13,755 nucleotides of DNA from assembly GCA_002687255.1 (NCBI GenBank), contig NYZR01000030.1:1-13755 (forward strand), read 5' to 3'. This document shows positions 1 through 6,468 of this stretch, in pieces; position 1 is the stretch's first letter; the number at the start of each line of letters is the position of its first letter. Position numbers and translations under genes: made by a program. The notes beneath the pieces were generated by a model. The model was not told where the DNA came from, made no database searches, and worked only from the letters and a program-made list of their open reading frames with translations. The stretch is from Candidatus Pacearchaeota archaeon. Lineage in GTDB: Archaea; Nanobdellota; Nanobdellia; Pacearchaeales; GW2011-AR1.

Positions 1-308
1 TTTGGCATGAGGATGTCAATCATCTGAGGTTCTAAGATGCGTCTGTTTTTGTCTAAGAGGGAATCGATGTCCTTGAGTTTTCCTGTCTTGACTTCCTTAC
101 CCATTGCTGTTTTAGGAACCCAATTTTCGAGAGCTCGCTTTTCTTCAAGGGCACGCATTTTCGCTCTTCGTTCTCTTGGCGGCAAGGCTCGGAGCGCTTC
201 TTCTTCCTTTTCTTGCTGCTTGATGACTTCCTGAGCTTTCGCTTCTTCTTCCGACTGTTCTTTCTCTTCTGCTTTCTCAATCATTTTTTCTGTTTCTTTG
301 TCTGCCAT
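1..308 (-). CDS. rps5: Small ribosomal subunit protein uS5, N-terminal 102 residues (cut by window edge)
   Basis: uS5 is a small-subunit protein at the mRNA entry and decoding region. Reading from 308 to the left edge stays open for 102 codons. The first 55 or so residues are a Lys/Glu-rich helical extension, probably coiled. The family N-terminal signature follows: WVPKTAMGKEVKTGKL at about 63-78, then LLDKNRRILEPQMIDILMP at 84-102, matching the archaeal W-x-P-K-T-x-x-G and I-x-E-x-x-I-x-D pattern. The ATG at 308 shares one base with the uL18 stop (TAATG) and has a good AGGAGG site upstream. The double-stranded RNA-binding fold and the rest lie outside the window. The long charged extension is the only oddity. 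The assignment is strong because of the motif and the position after uL18. Confidence 0.92.
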   Translation of the reverse strand, partial: MADKETEKMIEKAEEKEQSEEEAKAQEVIKQQEKEEEALRALPPRERRAKMRALEEKRALENWVPKTAMGKEVKTGKLKDIDSLLDKNRRILEPQMIDILMP

Positions 309-751
309 TATTCCCTGTCCTCCTGTTCCTTTTTAGTTTTATCTCCTGTTGATGGGAGAGCCCCTGGATTGTGAGGGATGTTCAGGCCTGCTTCTACGGC
401 GCCTTGGACGACGGACATGAGTCTTCCTCCGGCAGGAACTCTGTGGAGGCCGAAGTCGACGATGACTTCTTTGACGTCGCCTGCTTTTCCGGCTAGGGCT
501 TTTCCTGTTTCATAGGCAGCCTTTCGAGACTTTCCTTGCCCTGGCTTGAATCCAGAGATATCTTTAGAGGATACTCGGACGAGGGTTTTATCCTGAGCCT
601 GTTCAGATGTTACGATCTGTGCGATGATGTATCTGTTCGTCTTTCGGATGACGAGACGAGGTTTGCCTGATTTCAAAAGGCCGAGTCGTGCCTTGTAGTC
701 TGTCTTTCCTTCTGCTCTTCTTCTCTTGGGAACTCTGAGGATTCGTGCCAT
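308..751 (-). CDS. rpl18: Large ribosomal subunit protein uL18
   Basis: uL18 binds 5S rRNA together with uL5 in the central protuberance. The 147 residues contain LLKSGKPRLVIRKTNRYIIA at about 25-44, DFGLHRVPAGGRLMSVVQGA at 99-118 and AGLNIPHNP at 121-129, all typical archaeal uL18 signatures. Archaeal family members are usually about 175-200 residues. This one lacks much of the C-terminal part and ends in a short charged tail. The ATG at 751 overlaps the eL19 stop by one base and follows a GGAGG site, and the stop overlaps the uS5 start by one base. This supports coupled translation in the same transcript. Confidence 0.96.
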   Translation of the reverse strand: MARILRVPKRRRAEGKTDYKARLGLLKSGKPRLVIRKTNRYIIAQIVTSEQAQDKTLVRVSSKDISGFKPGQGKSRKAAYETGKALAGKAGDVKEVIVDFGLHRVPAGGRLMSVVQGAVEAGLNIPHNPGALPSTGDKTKKEQEDRE

Positions 752-1161
752 TACTTACTTGCCTCCTGTTGCATGTGCTCTTTCAAGTTGGAGAGGGATC
801 GGAAGGTCTTTGCTTTCGTCTGTTTCCTGAGTTTGATATGTTGTTCTCTGTCGATCTTTCCTTGTCGGAGTGCTCCTCGAAGGTGGGCTCGGAGTTTTCG
901 GACGAGGGCCATGTAGTCTTTCTTCCTTGTCTTTACTTTCTTCTTGATCGATCCGACTCGTCTCCTGGTCTTCCGCTTGACGATGGTCTTTCGGCCGGAG
1001 ACTTCCTTGATGGAGATGGCTCCGCTTTGGTGGAGGTCTCGGATGTCTTGCTTGGTGATTGCTTCTTTGACTTCTTCTAATCGTGCAGTATTAAATCTGA
1101 TTCTGGCTTTGCCTACGTTGAGTGTCTTTGCTGCGAGGATTTTTTTCTTTTCTAGGTTCAT
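751..1161 (-). CDS. rpl19e: Large ribosomal subunit protein eL19
   Basis: eL19 is an archaeal/eukaryotic large-subunit protein with long basic helices that reach between subunits. At 136 residues it is slightly shorter than the usual 145-155. It opens with a basic segment LEKKKILAAKTLNVGKARIRF (residues 3-23). A winged-helix-like section with DIRDLHQSGAISI follows at 39-51, and then a highly basic linker KRKTRRRVGSIKKKVKTRKK at 62-81 and a helical C-terminus. The ATG at 1161 overlaps the eL32 stop as ATGA and has a GGGAGG site. Its place between eL32 and uL18 is the standard archaeal order. Confidence 0.95.
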   Translation of the reverse strand: MNLEKKKILAAKTLNVGKARIRFNTARLEEVKEAITKQDIRDLHQSGAISIKEVSGRKTIVKRKTRRRVGSIKKKVKTRKKDYMALVRKLRAHLRGALRQGKIDREQHIKLRKQTKAKTFRSLSNLKEHMQQEASK

Positions 1162-1514
1162 TTCTTGGCCTCCCTTACGTTAAGCATCGTGAGTTTCTTT
1201 TCTTTCGCTGCCTTCATGAGTTCGAGTTTCTTCTTCGCTCCGAGTCGTGCTGACAAGATTACTGATTGTGTTTTGGCGTCGATTGCTTGGAGTGCTTTTA
1301 GTGTGCTGATGACTGTTGGGACGAGGCCGTTGATCTTTCCTACTTCGGAACGAGCTCGCTTGTAGCCGACGCTGACGACTGCAGGATATCCGTGTCGCTT
1401 CTCACGCATCTTGTTGTCTCGGCCTGTTGGCTTCTTCCAACGTTGGAGTTTCTTTCGGTTCTTTCCTAGTTTGCTGTAACGGCCGGTATCTCGGCGGAGG
1501 AATTTCTTAGGCAT
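1158..1514 (-). CDS. rpl32e: Large ribosomal subunit protein eL32
   Basis: eL32 is a basic, Zn-free archaeal/eukaryotic large-subunit protein. From the ATG at 1514 it is 118 residues. It shows FLRRDTGRYSKLGKNRKKLQ at 5-24, W26-KKPTGRDNKMR and VSVGYKRARSEVGKI at 47-61, all family hallmarks. An in-frame ATG further upstream (1553) would add 13 residues that do not resemble the family. The ATG at 1514 is preceded by a near-perfect AAGGAGGTAATC site, so I chose it. The start lies inside the preceding unrecognised gene by 8 bases, and the stop overlaps the eL19 start as ATGA. Confidence 0.95.
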   Translation of the reverse strand: MPKKFLRRDTGRYSKLGKNRKKLQRWKKPTGRDNKMREKRHGYPAVVSVGYKRARSEVGKINGLVPTVISTLKALQAIDAKTQSVILSARLGAKKKLELMKAAKEKKLTMLNVREAKK

Positions 1515-1770
1515 GTTGATTACCTCCTTCGAGAGCATTTTGAAGGTAATCAATACCTCTTGAAAGAACTCCCAGAGGTCCCTTCAGGCGAGGGTAAAAT
1601 GGATTCTCTTTATTTACGTGAGCATAAACACCAGTAATCCTGGGGAGCTGATTCTTGACAAGATCCAAATCCCCTCTACGGGCTGCAGCACAGAAGTATC
1701 TAATCTCTCTCAATGATGTATGCAGTGCGCCCTTATAATTCGAGAGGGCGATAGAATCCTGATCACCCAT
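1507..1770 (-). CDS. Unrecognised small helical protein inserted between uL6 and eL32
   Basis: I do not recognise this 87-residue protein. It is probably mostly alpha-helical: helices are likely at about 14-32 (GALHTSLREIRYFCAAARR), 34-44 and 67-81, with a proline-containing loop NPFYPRLKGP at 56-65. It is mildly basic and has no signal peptide or membrane segment. I chose the ATG at 1770 because it follows a GGAGG site 9 bases upstream; an ATG at 1800 would add a Lys/Arg-rich stretch antiparallel to nothing known and would bury the gene deeper in uL6. Both ends overlap their neighbours by 8 bases. Archaea normally have uL6 directly followed by eL32, so the gene is an insertion in a conserved junction. 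Codons are less biased than in the flanking genes. Function is unknown; a ribosome-associated factor is possible. Confidence 0.8.
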   Translation of the reverse strand: MGDQDSIALSNYKGALHTSLREIRYFCAAARRGDLDLVKNQLPRITGVYAHVNKENPFYPRLKGPLGVLSRGIDYLQNALEGGNQHA

Positions 1771-2407
1771 CTTTCTTTTCCTCCTTCGCTTCGACTTCAA
1801 TTTCTGCCTTTGGTCCTTCTTCTTTTTCTGGCGCCGTAACTTCTTCCTCGACAGGATCTAGCTCAGAAACTTTTCTATCCGACTTTTCGGTGATGTAGAT
1901 GCCGTCTTGGAAAATTCGTCGGTCTCGGCCTTTGAGACGTGTTGCTCGCTCAAGGTTTGCTGCGGTTTGTCCTGCTGCTTCTTTGTCGTTTGAGGTGACG
2001 GTGATGATGTTCTCTTTGATTTCTACTTGGACGCCTGGAAGGATCTTAGCGAATCTCGGTGTCTTCTCTCCGAGGAAGTTTGTTACGGAAACTTTGTCGC
2101 CATCGACTTTGACCGTCATGGGAAAGTGGACGTGTGCGATTTCTAGGCTGTAGACAAAAGGCTCCTTGAGGCCGAGGAACATGTTCTGGACGTGCTTTCG
2201 ATAGGTGTTGACATATGCGTAATGTCTTTTGTTTCCTGCAGGGCATGTTAGTGTGACTTCGTTGCCCTTGATAGCTACTTGCATGTGTGGGTAGTCGAGT
2301 GTTTTCTTGAGTTCGACGTCTCCTTGTTTACAGACCAGGACGCCGTCTTCGTATGTGCAAGCAGCGCCTTCGGGAACTTTCAATGTTTCTACGAATTTTT
2401 GTTTCAT
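1763..2407 (-). CDS. rpl6: Large ribosomal subunit protein uL6
   Basis: uL6 lies near the factor-binding stalk base and the sarcin-ricin loop. From the ATG at 2407 it is 214 residues, against about 180 for most archaea. Two repeated beta-alpha domains are visible. The first covers about 1-75 (ending around GNKRHYAYVNTYRKHVQNMF) and the second follows from LGLKEPFVYSLEIAHVHFP. The segment NLERATRLKGRDRRIFQDGI at about 152-171 matches the conserved archaeal region before the C-terminus. The last 30 residues are a Glu/Lys-rich tail not typical of the family. The start is one base past the uS8 stop and has no obvious ribosome site, so re-initiation is likely. Its stop overlaps the next small gene by 8 bases. 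Confidence 0.96.
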   Translation of the reverse strand: MKQKFVETLKVPEGAACTYEDGVLVCKQGDVELKKTLDYPHMQVAIKGNEVTLTCPAGNKRHYAYVNTYRKHVQNMFLGLKEPFVYSLEIAHVHFPMTVKVDGDKVSVTNFLGEKTPRFAKILPGVQVEIKENIITVTSNDKEAAGQTAANLERATRLKGRDRRIFQDGIYITEKSDRKVSELDPVEEEVTAPEKEEGPKAEIEVEAKEEKKDG

Positions 2408-2408
2408 G

Positions 2409-2783
2409 TTAGTATAGGTAAGCAATCAGGAACCCTCCAACATTCTTTTCCTGAGCTGTTTGGTGAGTCATGAGTCCTTGTGAGGTGCTGAGGATTAATG
2501 TTCCGATGTCTTTTGCAGGGAGGTATCTTTGGGTGTATCTGTCGATGTCTTGGACGCTGCATCTCAGACGAGGTTTGATCGCTTGGGCTCCGTTCAGTTT
2601 GCTGATAGTTACTTTTAGATCTGTGCCGTCTTGCTCGTAAGATTCTACGTGACCTCGAAGTTTGGCGATCGCTAGAACGCCGAGAAGAACTTTCGAGAAC
2701 TTTTTCAGAGTTATTTCTGTCTTGCCCGCTCTTTTGGCGTTCATGAGTTGATTCAGTCCGTCTGCTGTTATATCTTGTGACAT
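2409..2783 (-). CDS. rps8: Small ribosomal subunit protein uS8
   Basis: uS8 is a primary 16S rRNA-binding protein of the platform. From the ATG at 2783 it is 124 residues, close to the archaeal 130. MSQDITADGLNQLMNAKRAG at the start matches the family opening D-x-x-A-D-x-L-x-x-I-x-N. The C-terminus carries DIGTLILSTSQGLMTHQTAQ, the archaeal version of the conserved rRNA-binding S-T-S-x-G-x-x-(T/S) motif, followed by GGFLIAYLY. An upstream in-frame ATG at 2816 overlaps uS14 and adds nothing family-like. The chosen start is preceded by AGGAG overlapping the uS14 stop codon. Confidence 0.96.
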   Translation of the reverse strand: MSQDITADGLNQLMNAKRAGKTEITLKKFSKVLLGVLAIAKLRGHVESYEQDGTDLKVTISKLNGAQAIKPRLRCSVQDIDRYTQRYLPAKDIGTLILSTSQGLMTHQTAQEKNVGGFLIAYLY

Positions 2784-2793
2784 GTGATTTCTC

Positions 2794-3024
2794 CTAGCTA
2801 TATTTTTTAAAGCCAATTTCCTCCGCTATTTCTCTGAAGCAGTGTCGACAGAGTTTGAGATTGTATTGTTTGAGGTGGGCTCCGAATCGGCCACATCTTT
2901 CGCACTTCCTTGCCGCTACGCCGGTTTTTCTTTCTTGTGGTTGGTTGTGTTTGAGGAATTTTTGAGCCTTCGCTGGTTTCGAACGAATTTGTTTTAGGAC
3001 TTTTCTCCAGTCTGATGCAGTCAT
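2794..3024 (-). CDS. rps14: Small ribosomal subunit protein uS14, zinc-binding type
   Basis: uS14 is a small-subunit head protein with a zinc knuckle. Residues C41, C44, C59 and C62 (CERC ... CRHC) give the complete four-cysteine site, and CRHCFREIAEEIGFKKY is the family C-terminus. Archaeal uS14 is usually about 50-56 residues. This one is 76, with about 20 extra basic N-terminal residues. I keep the long start because the ATG at 3024 forms an ATGA overlap with the preceding small gene and has an AGGAGG site upstream. Unlike aIF1 and uS17 in this operon, uS14 has kept its metal-binding cysteines. Confidence 0.96.
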   Translation of the reverse strand: MTASDWRKVLKQIRSKPAKAQKFLKHNQPQERKTGVAARKCERCGRFGAHLKQYNLKLCRHCFREIAEEIGFKKYS

Positions 3025-3299
3025 TGTGTTAGGGCCTCCTGTCTGCGAGGGATAAGTTCTCTTGCTGGGACAAATTCTCCGCCCCTATCAGATTGAACAT
3101 ATACTCTTGTTCTTTCATTTTCCTCGGAAGATTCTGAATTAAAGATAGCATACTCTCTGCCGTCCTCTTTTTCAACCCCTGAGAATGATCCCTCGAAGCT
3201 CCCCGATCGACCTCTCAGTTCTGCGTGCTTCACTGTTACTCTTTCCCCTTGGCTTAGAAGGCTCAAGTAAATAGAACGCTGAAAGTCATAGATGCTCAT
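3021..3299 (-). CDS. Unrecognised small beta-rich protein inserted between uL5 and uS14
   Basis: I do not recognise this 92-residue protein. A short N-terminal helix (about 3-15) is followed by alternating strands: QGERVTVKHAELRG at 17-30, SGSFEGSFSGVEK at 32-44, REYAIFNSES at 48-57, TRVYVQSDRGGEFVPAREL at 64-82. The G-x-x-V-x-V opening and the closing F-V-P-x-x-E-L are what one sees in small SH3-like barrels, but this is only a pattern impression. The protein is slightly acidic and has no cysteine, signal peptide or membrane segment. It overlaps uL5 upstream and uS14 downstream as ATGA and has a strong AAGGAGG site. uL5 and uS14 are normally adjacent, so this is an insertion in a conserved junction. 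Confidence 0.82.
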   Translation of the reverse strand: MSIYDFQRSIYLSLLSQGERVTVKHAELRGRSGSFEGSFSGVEKEDGREYAIFNSESSEENERTRVYVQSDRGGEFVPARELIPRRQEALTQ

Positions 3300-3907
3300 T
3301 CTTCAGTTTTCCTCCTTCGTGGTAGAATGTGTGTCTTGAAGTTGTCCTTGAGATAGGTCATGATTTCCGGGACGGTGACGTGTTGTTTCTCTGCGAGATG
3401 GCCTTGCTTGATTTTTTTCCGATTTACTCGGATCCCTTTTCGAGCGAAGACGACGGTGGTGTTGAAGCCTCGGATTCCGATCTCTCTTTGGTATTCCATG
3501 CCGGGGATTTCGATGTATTCCTTAATTCCAAAAGAGAGGTGGTTTGGTGCGATTTGTTTTTCTTTGAGCGTGTTGTCTATGCCGCCGAGCAGTTTCTTGA
3601 GAAGCTCAAGGGCTTTGGCCCCTCTGAGGGTGACTCGTGTGCCGACTTCCAGTGCCGGGCGCACGTTGAAGGCAGGGATTCTCTTTGTCGAAGCGATGAC
3701 TTGAGGTTTTCTTTCTGGGACGAGGTATTCGAGGAGTGCTTTGGCTTTTTCTAATTCCTTGTCGACGCCGCCGCAGCTGAGGATGACTTTTTCGATGAAG
3801 ACTTCCCTCATCTTGTTCTCGGAAGCGGCTTTGCCGCTGTTGGTAACTGTCTGCGACTCTGTGGTGTGGGGTGCTTCTGTTGTTGGTTGTTCTAGTTCTT
3901 GGTTCAT
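3296..3907 (-). CDS. rpl5: Large ribosomal subunit protein uL5
   Basis: uL5 binds 5S rRNA and helix 84 in the central protuberance and contacts P-site tRNA. The family domain begins at residue 33 (MREVFIEKVILSCGGVDKEL). It continues through the RIPAFNVRPALEVGTRVTLRG region at about 108-128 of the frame and GIKEYIEIPGMEYQREIGIRGFNTTV, all diagnostic for archaeal uL5. The 32 residues before it are a Thr/Gln/Glu-rich, probably disordered extension. I kept the ATG at 3907 because it overlaps the preceding small gene's stop as ATGA and has a GGGGGA site. A start at residue 33 is possible but lacks that support. The stop overlaps the next small gene as ATGA. Confidence 0.95.
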   Translation of the reverse strand: MNQELEQPTTEAPHTTESQTVTNSGKAASENKMREVFIEKVILSCGGVDKELEKAKALLEYLVPERKPQVIASTKRIPAFNVRPALEVGTRVTLRGAKALELLKKLLGGIDNTLKEKQIAPNHLSFGIKEYIEIPGMEYQREIGIRGFNTTVVFARKGIRVNRKKIKQGHLAEKQHVTVPEIMTYLKDNFKTHILPRRRKTEE

Positions 3908-4152
3908 GCTGCTCTTTCCCCCGTTATGACATATCCTCTCAGCTGCGCAGGTTGATTTCTTAGTATCTTCATTCCCTCGAGCTCAATCTCCCGAGCAAGA
4001 GCTGGATCTCCCACCACTTCTCGTGCATGGCCCATTTCGATGGCGATATACCCTGCTGCCATCTCGTTGTTTCCCGCAATGACTAGGCTTCTCGCCCTGT
4101 TTAGCGTATCTCTTTGTCGCTCATAAGCACACCCCATTACTTCAGGAGTCAT
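3904..4152 (-). CDS. Unrecognised small helical protein inserted between eS4 and uL5
   Basis: I do not recognise this 82-residue protein. It looks almost fully alpha-helical: CAYERQRDTLNRARSLVIAG at 8-27, NNEMAAGYIAIEMGHAREVV at 28-47 and DPALAREIELEGMKILRNQP at 49-68. The spacing and Ala/Gly placement are reminiscent of a tetratricopeptide-like helical hairpin, without a clear repeat. There is one cysteine and no membrane segment. It overlaps eS4 upstream and uL5 downstream as ATGA, and its own ribosome site is weak, so translation probably depends on coupling. eS4 and uL5 are usually neighbours in archaea, so this gene is an insertion. Function is unknown. Confidence 0.8.
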   Translation of the reverse strand: MTPEVMGCAYERQRDTLNRARSLVIAGNNEMAAGYIAIEMGHAREVVGDPALAREIELEGMKILRNQPAQLRGYVITGERAA

Positions 4153-4781
4153 CTTACCAAAACCTGCTTTGCCGGCAGGGTTGCCTCCTTGTCTTTGAAT
4201 GCGATGGTTACTTTGTTGTTGTCCACTTTTGAGATTTTTCCTTCGTGTCCGGCGTATTTGCCTGCGAAGACGAAGCCGGTTTTTGCTTTGTCGAGGGGGA
4301 GGTGTTTAGAAAGTTTGTTGTCGGGGGAGAGAAGGAGTGTGTCGTTGGTCTTGATGTCTTTGGCCTTGGTGGCGTCGAGAAGAATATTGGATCCGTCGTG
4401 GCCGTTGACTTGGATCTTGTTGTTCGGTCGGGCGATCTTGTTGACGACTTTGATCGGTCTGTTTTTGGAGGTTGTTTCGGTGAAGGTGAATTTGTGTGTT
4501 GGGGAGAGAGTGAGTTGATATGTCTTGTCTGCTTGCAAGAGGCCGAAGAGTTTGATGCTTTCTCTGATGTCCTTTGGTGTTTTTCCGTTAATCTTGAGGA
4601 GGCCTTGTTTCATCAAGTGGTTTACTTCTCTTGAAGTTTGTGCTAGCTTCAACATGTCTCGGATCGCTATGACCAGAGGGACTGCTTTCGTGTGATGGGA
4701 GAGAGCTCGAGCTACGTATTTTGTTCCCTTTCGTGGAAGAGGGATTCGCTTGTTCACTTGATTTCTGTTTTGGTGTGCCAT
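4149..4781 (-). CDS. rps4e: Small ribosomal subunit protein eS4
   Basis: eS4 is an archaeal/eukaryotic small-subunit body protein. The 210 residues are fewer than the usual 235-260. The opening GTKYVARALSHHTKAVPLVI at 19-38 corresponds to the conserved W-x-x-x-P-x-x-G-P-H segment, though the glycine-proline is changed. An S4-like RNA-binding section follows at about 40-78 (REVNHLMKQGLLKINGKTPKD). A C-terminal KOW-like segment FVFAGKYAGHEGKISKV lies at 170-186. The ATG at 4781 directly abuts the uL24 stop and has an AAGGAG site. The codon choice is more Lys/Asn rich than in its neighbours. Confidence 0.92.
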   Translation of the reverse strand: MAHQNRNQVNKRIPLPRKGTKYVARALSHHTKAVPLVIAIRDMLKLAQTSREVNHLMKQGLLKINGKTPKDIRESIKLFGLLQADKTYQLTLSPTHKFTFTETTSKNRPIKVVNKIARPNNKIQVNGHDGSNILLDATKAKDIKTNDTLLLSPDNKLSKHLPLDKAKTGFVFAGKYAGHEGKISKVDNNKVTIAFKDKEATLPAKQVLVR

Positions 4782-5252
4782 TTATTTTTTGGTCTCCTTT
4801 TTGGGAGTTGGTTTTTCTTTCTTTACATTTTTTGTGTCCTTCTTTTCGGAGGTCTTTTTAGTTTCCGCTGAAGGCACCTTGTTCAGGGAAGCGAGGCGCT
4901 TCTTGTCGTCCAGGTCTATTGTTGTCAGTTGGAGTGTTGAGGGATGGAACCAGACATTTACTTTTGTTCCGTCCTTCTTTGCTCTCTGGAGTCCTTCGAC
5001 TGCTACACGAGTTCTTTTAGGTTGGACTAGAATGACCTTTCCTTCTTTCTTGGCGAAGGAGCCTCGGAGGACTTTGACTTCGTCTCCCTTTCTTATTGCT
5101 AAGGTGCGTTGTCCGTGCTTTTCCTTGAGAGGCTTTGCGAGTGATGCGTTGAGGAATTTATGTTTGATGTGTAGTGGGGCGTTTGCTCGGAACTTTCGTT
5201 GTTTTCTTGGTTGCTTGCTGGAGAGCCATGCGGTTGAGAAGAGAGATTTCAT
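4782..5252 (-). CDS. rpl24: Large ribosomal subunit protein uL24
   Basis: uL24 is an assembly-initiating protein near the tunnel exit. From the ATG at 5252 it is 156 residues. It shows KQPRKQRKFRANAPLHIKHK at 13-32, a typical archaeal start region. The KOW motif RKGDEVKVLRGSFAKKEGKV lies at 54-73, and VNVWFHPSTLQL at 98-109 matches the conserved H-P-S-N/T-x-x-I. The last 30 or so residues are a Lys/Glu/Thr-rich tail. An ATG at 5288 would add 12 residues inside uL14. The ATG at 5252 makes an ATGA overlap with the uL14 stop and gives the expected family N-terminus, although no ribosome site is visible. Translation is therefore probably coupled to uL14. Confidence 0.95.
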   Translation of the reverse strand: MKSLFSTAWLSSKQPRKQRKFRANAPLHIKHKFLNASLAKPLKEKHGQRTLAIRKGDEVKVLRGSFAKKEGKVILVQPKRTRVAVEGLQRAKKDGTKVNVWFHPSTLQLTTIDLDDKKRLASLNKVPSAETKKTSEKKDTKNVKKEKPTPKKETKK

Positions 5253-5650
5253 AAGACAAACTGAGCGATCTTGGCCACTTGCGGCCAACGCTCTTGCACC
5301 TCCCTTGCTACTGGGCCTTTGAGTTGTGTTCCTCGTGGGTTTCCTTTGTCATCTTTCAAGAGAGCGACTGCGTTGTCTTCGAAGCAGACTCTTTCTCCCG
5401 TTTTTCTTTTATATGAACGTTTTTGTCGGACGACGACGGCATCGAAGACTTCGCCTTTCATGTCTGGCTTACCTGCTCGGACAGAGACCTTGACCCAGTC
5501 GCCTAGCTTGGCGTATTGCTGTCGGCCCTTGTTGGTCTTTCCTCGCTTGACCCCTGTGATCTTGACGATTCGTGCTCCGGAGTTGTCTGCTGCTATCAAG
5601 TGCGTTCCGATGTTCAGTGCTCGTGTGGTTTTTGCTGAGATGGGTTTCAT
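5249..5650 (-). CDS. rpl14: Large ribosomal subunit protein uL14
   Basis: uL14 forms part of the inter-subunit surface and the binding site for anti-association factors. The 133 residues match the normal archaeal length. ADNSGARIVKITGVK at 21-35, LGDWVKVSVRAGKPDMKGEV at 49-68 and RGTQLKGPVAREVQERWPQ at 106-124 are classic signatures. The ATG at 5650 overlaps the stop of the inserted gene upstream (ATGA) and follows AAGGAG. The stop overlaps uL24 in the same way. A plus-strand open frame of 256 codons lies across this gene but is an antisense shadow. Confidence 0.97.
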   Translation of the reverse strand: MKPISAKTTRALNIGTHLIAADNSGARIVKITGVKRGKTNKGRQQYAKLGDWVKVSVRAGKPDMKGEVFDAVVVRQKRSYKRKTGERVCFEDNAVALLKDDKGNPRGTQLKGPVAREVQERWPQVAKIAQFVL

Positions 5651-6048
5651 GCTTTTGTCTCCTTTTGTGAATGATCGAACTTATCCCCTGGCCTTTTCCA
5701 AAACTCACCATAGTCTTTTTTCATTTTCTGGTAACTTGAAAGGGTCAATATCTGCGATCTCGAGAAAATGTGCTGGCAAGGATGCTGTGTTAGGCTCATC
5801 GCTGCTCGGCCCGCTAAACAATAGCCTACCACAAATTTCTCCCAGTTTCCCTCCGCCACCCCCTCATAAAATAATCTGCGACCTCTATGAAAATGGACTA
5901 TCTTTTCTCCCCTCCATGTCTGTCCAAGATCAAGCTTGCCTTTTTCTTTTGCTTCCCAAACTTTTTCCGCCCTCATTGACGTTTCTCTCAAGTATCTATC
6001 CCCGTCTGTTTCCATTACCTTTGCTTTTACTGGGTCTATGAAATTCAC
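5647..6048 (-). CDS. Unrecognised 133-residue protein inserted between uS17 and uL14
   Basis: I do not recognise this protein. It starts with GTG at 6048, which overlaps the uS17 stop (GTGA), with a GGGGGG tract 5 bases upstream. An in-frame ATG at 6015 would shorten it by 11 residues. The first half is charged and probably helical (about 13-37). An aromatic/His-rich middle part follows (RGEKIVHFHRGRRLFYEGVA at 46-65), then a small-residue segment with two cysteines (C77, C91), and then a basic Lys/Asp C-terminus. It is overall basic, unlike several of the other inserted genes, so rRNA contact cannot be excluded. There is no signal peptide or clear membrane segment. The stop overlaps uL14 as ATGA. 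uS17 and uL14 are adjacent in nearly all organisms, which makes this insertion notable. Confidence 0.78.
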   Translation of the reverse strand: MNFIDPVKAKVMETDGDRYLRETSMRAEKVWEAKEKGKLDLGQTWRGEKIVHFHRGRRLFYEGVAEGNWEKFVVGYCLAGRAAMSLTQHPCQHIFSRSQILTLSSYQKMKKDYGEFWKRPGDKFDHSQKETKA

Positions 6049-6398
6049 TTTTTCCCCCCTTGTTCTTGAGTATCTGTCTGTTTGACAATTTTGGTAACGA
6101 GAAAATGAATGAGTTTGCTGAGGGGTCTGGTTTCTTGGGCTTGGACGAGGTCGCCGATTTGGGCGTCGATTGTTGCAGGTAAGTGGGCGTGGATTCTGGT
6201 CTTTTTCTTATAAAATCGTTCGTATTTTCGGAGGAAGACAGTTCTTTCCAACTCCAGAACGACACGGGTTGGGAATTTCTTGATGACGGTTCCTTCGAAG
6301 ATTCTTCCCCTTGTAGCTGGGAGCTTTTTCGTTGAGAGCTCTGGCTGGGATGGAGCCTTCGCTGGCTTTGGTTTAGCGGTTTGTTTTGTAGTTGCCAC
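6045..6398 (-). CDS. rps17: Small ribosomal subunit protein uS17
   Basis: uS17 binds 16S rRNA early in small-subunit assembly. The 117 residues have a Lys/Pro/Ala-rich extension at 1-25. The OB fold follows with GRIFEGTVIKKFPTRVVLEL at 31-50, FLRKYERFYKKKTRIHAH at 55-72, GDLVQAQETRPLSKLIHFLV at 82-101. These match the archaeal family. However, the cysteines usual in archaeal uS17 (around C-P-F-H-G and E-C-R-P-L-S-K) are absent; the latter reads ETRPLSK. The only possible start before the domain is GTG at 6398, since the frame is open for 15 more codons upstream without an ATG, and its ribosome site is weak. The stop overlaps the next inserted gene as GTGA. Confidence 0.95.
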   Translation of the reverse strand: MATTKQTAKPKPAKAPSQPELSTKKLPATRGRIFEGTVIKKFPTRVVLELERTVFLRKYERFYKKKTRIHAHLPATIDAQIGDLVQAQETRPLSKLIHFLVTKIVKQTDTQEQGGKK

Positions 6399-6468
6399 TT
6401 TGTTGTTCCCGTGCTCGTCAGCTTGGCTGGCGAGCCGTCACCTTCCTTTTTCTGTGCTTCGAGGATAC
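6399..6468 (-). other. 70-nt intergenic gap with a hairpin between aIF1 and uS17
   Basis: This is the longest gap inside the operon; most other junctions overlap. In the transcript it can fold GCTCG-C-CAGC / GCTG-A-CGAGC with a CAA loop (6413-6435), a 10-pair stem with one C/A mismatch. In many archaea the gene for RNase P protein Rpp29 (rnp1) sits here. No reading frame in the gap encodes it, and no remnant is recognisable. Confidence 0.6.

Noticed and set aside
1770..1800. Longer start (ATG at 1800) for the gene between uL6 and eL32
   Set aside because: The extra residues are Lys/Arg runs produced by reading the Glu/Lys-rich tail of uL6 in another frame, and the good GGAGG site is placed for the ATG at 1770.
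5469..5711. 80-codon minus-strand frame overlapping uL14 and the gene before it
   Set aside because: It is a second frame of the same strand over uL14 with Arg/Gln/His-rich content. uL14 itself accounts for the coding signal.
5271..6041. Plus-strand open frame of 256 codons across uL14 and the inserted gene 5647-6048
   Set aside because: It is antisense to uL14, has no family resemblance, is Ser/Pro/Leu-rich as antisense shadows of these genes are, and lacks a promoter or ribosome site. The minus-strand genes fit the operon with ATGA overlaps.
6399..6468. Possible remnant of rnp1 (Rpp29) between aIF1 and uS17
   Set aside because: I read all three minus frames. The open stretch of 15 codons before uS17 has no resemblance to Rpp29 and no start codon.
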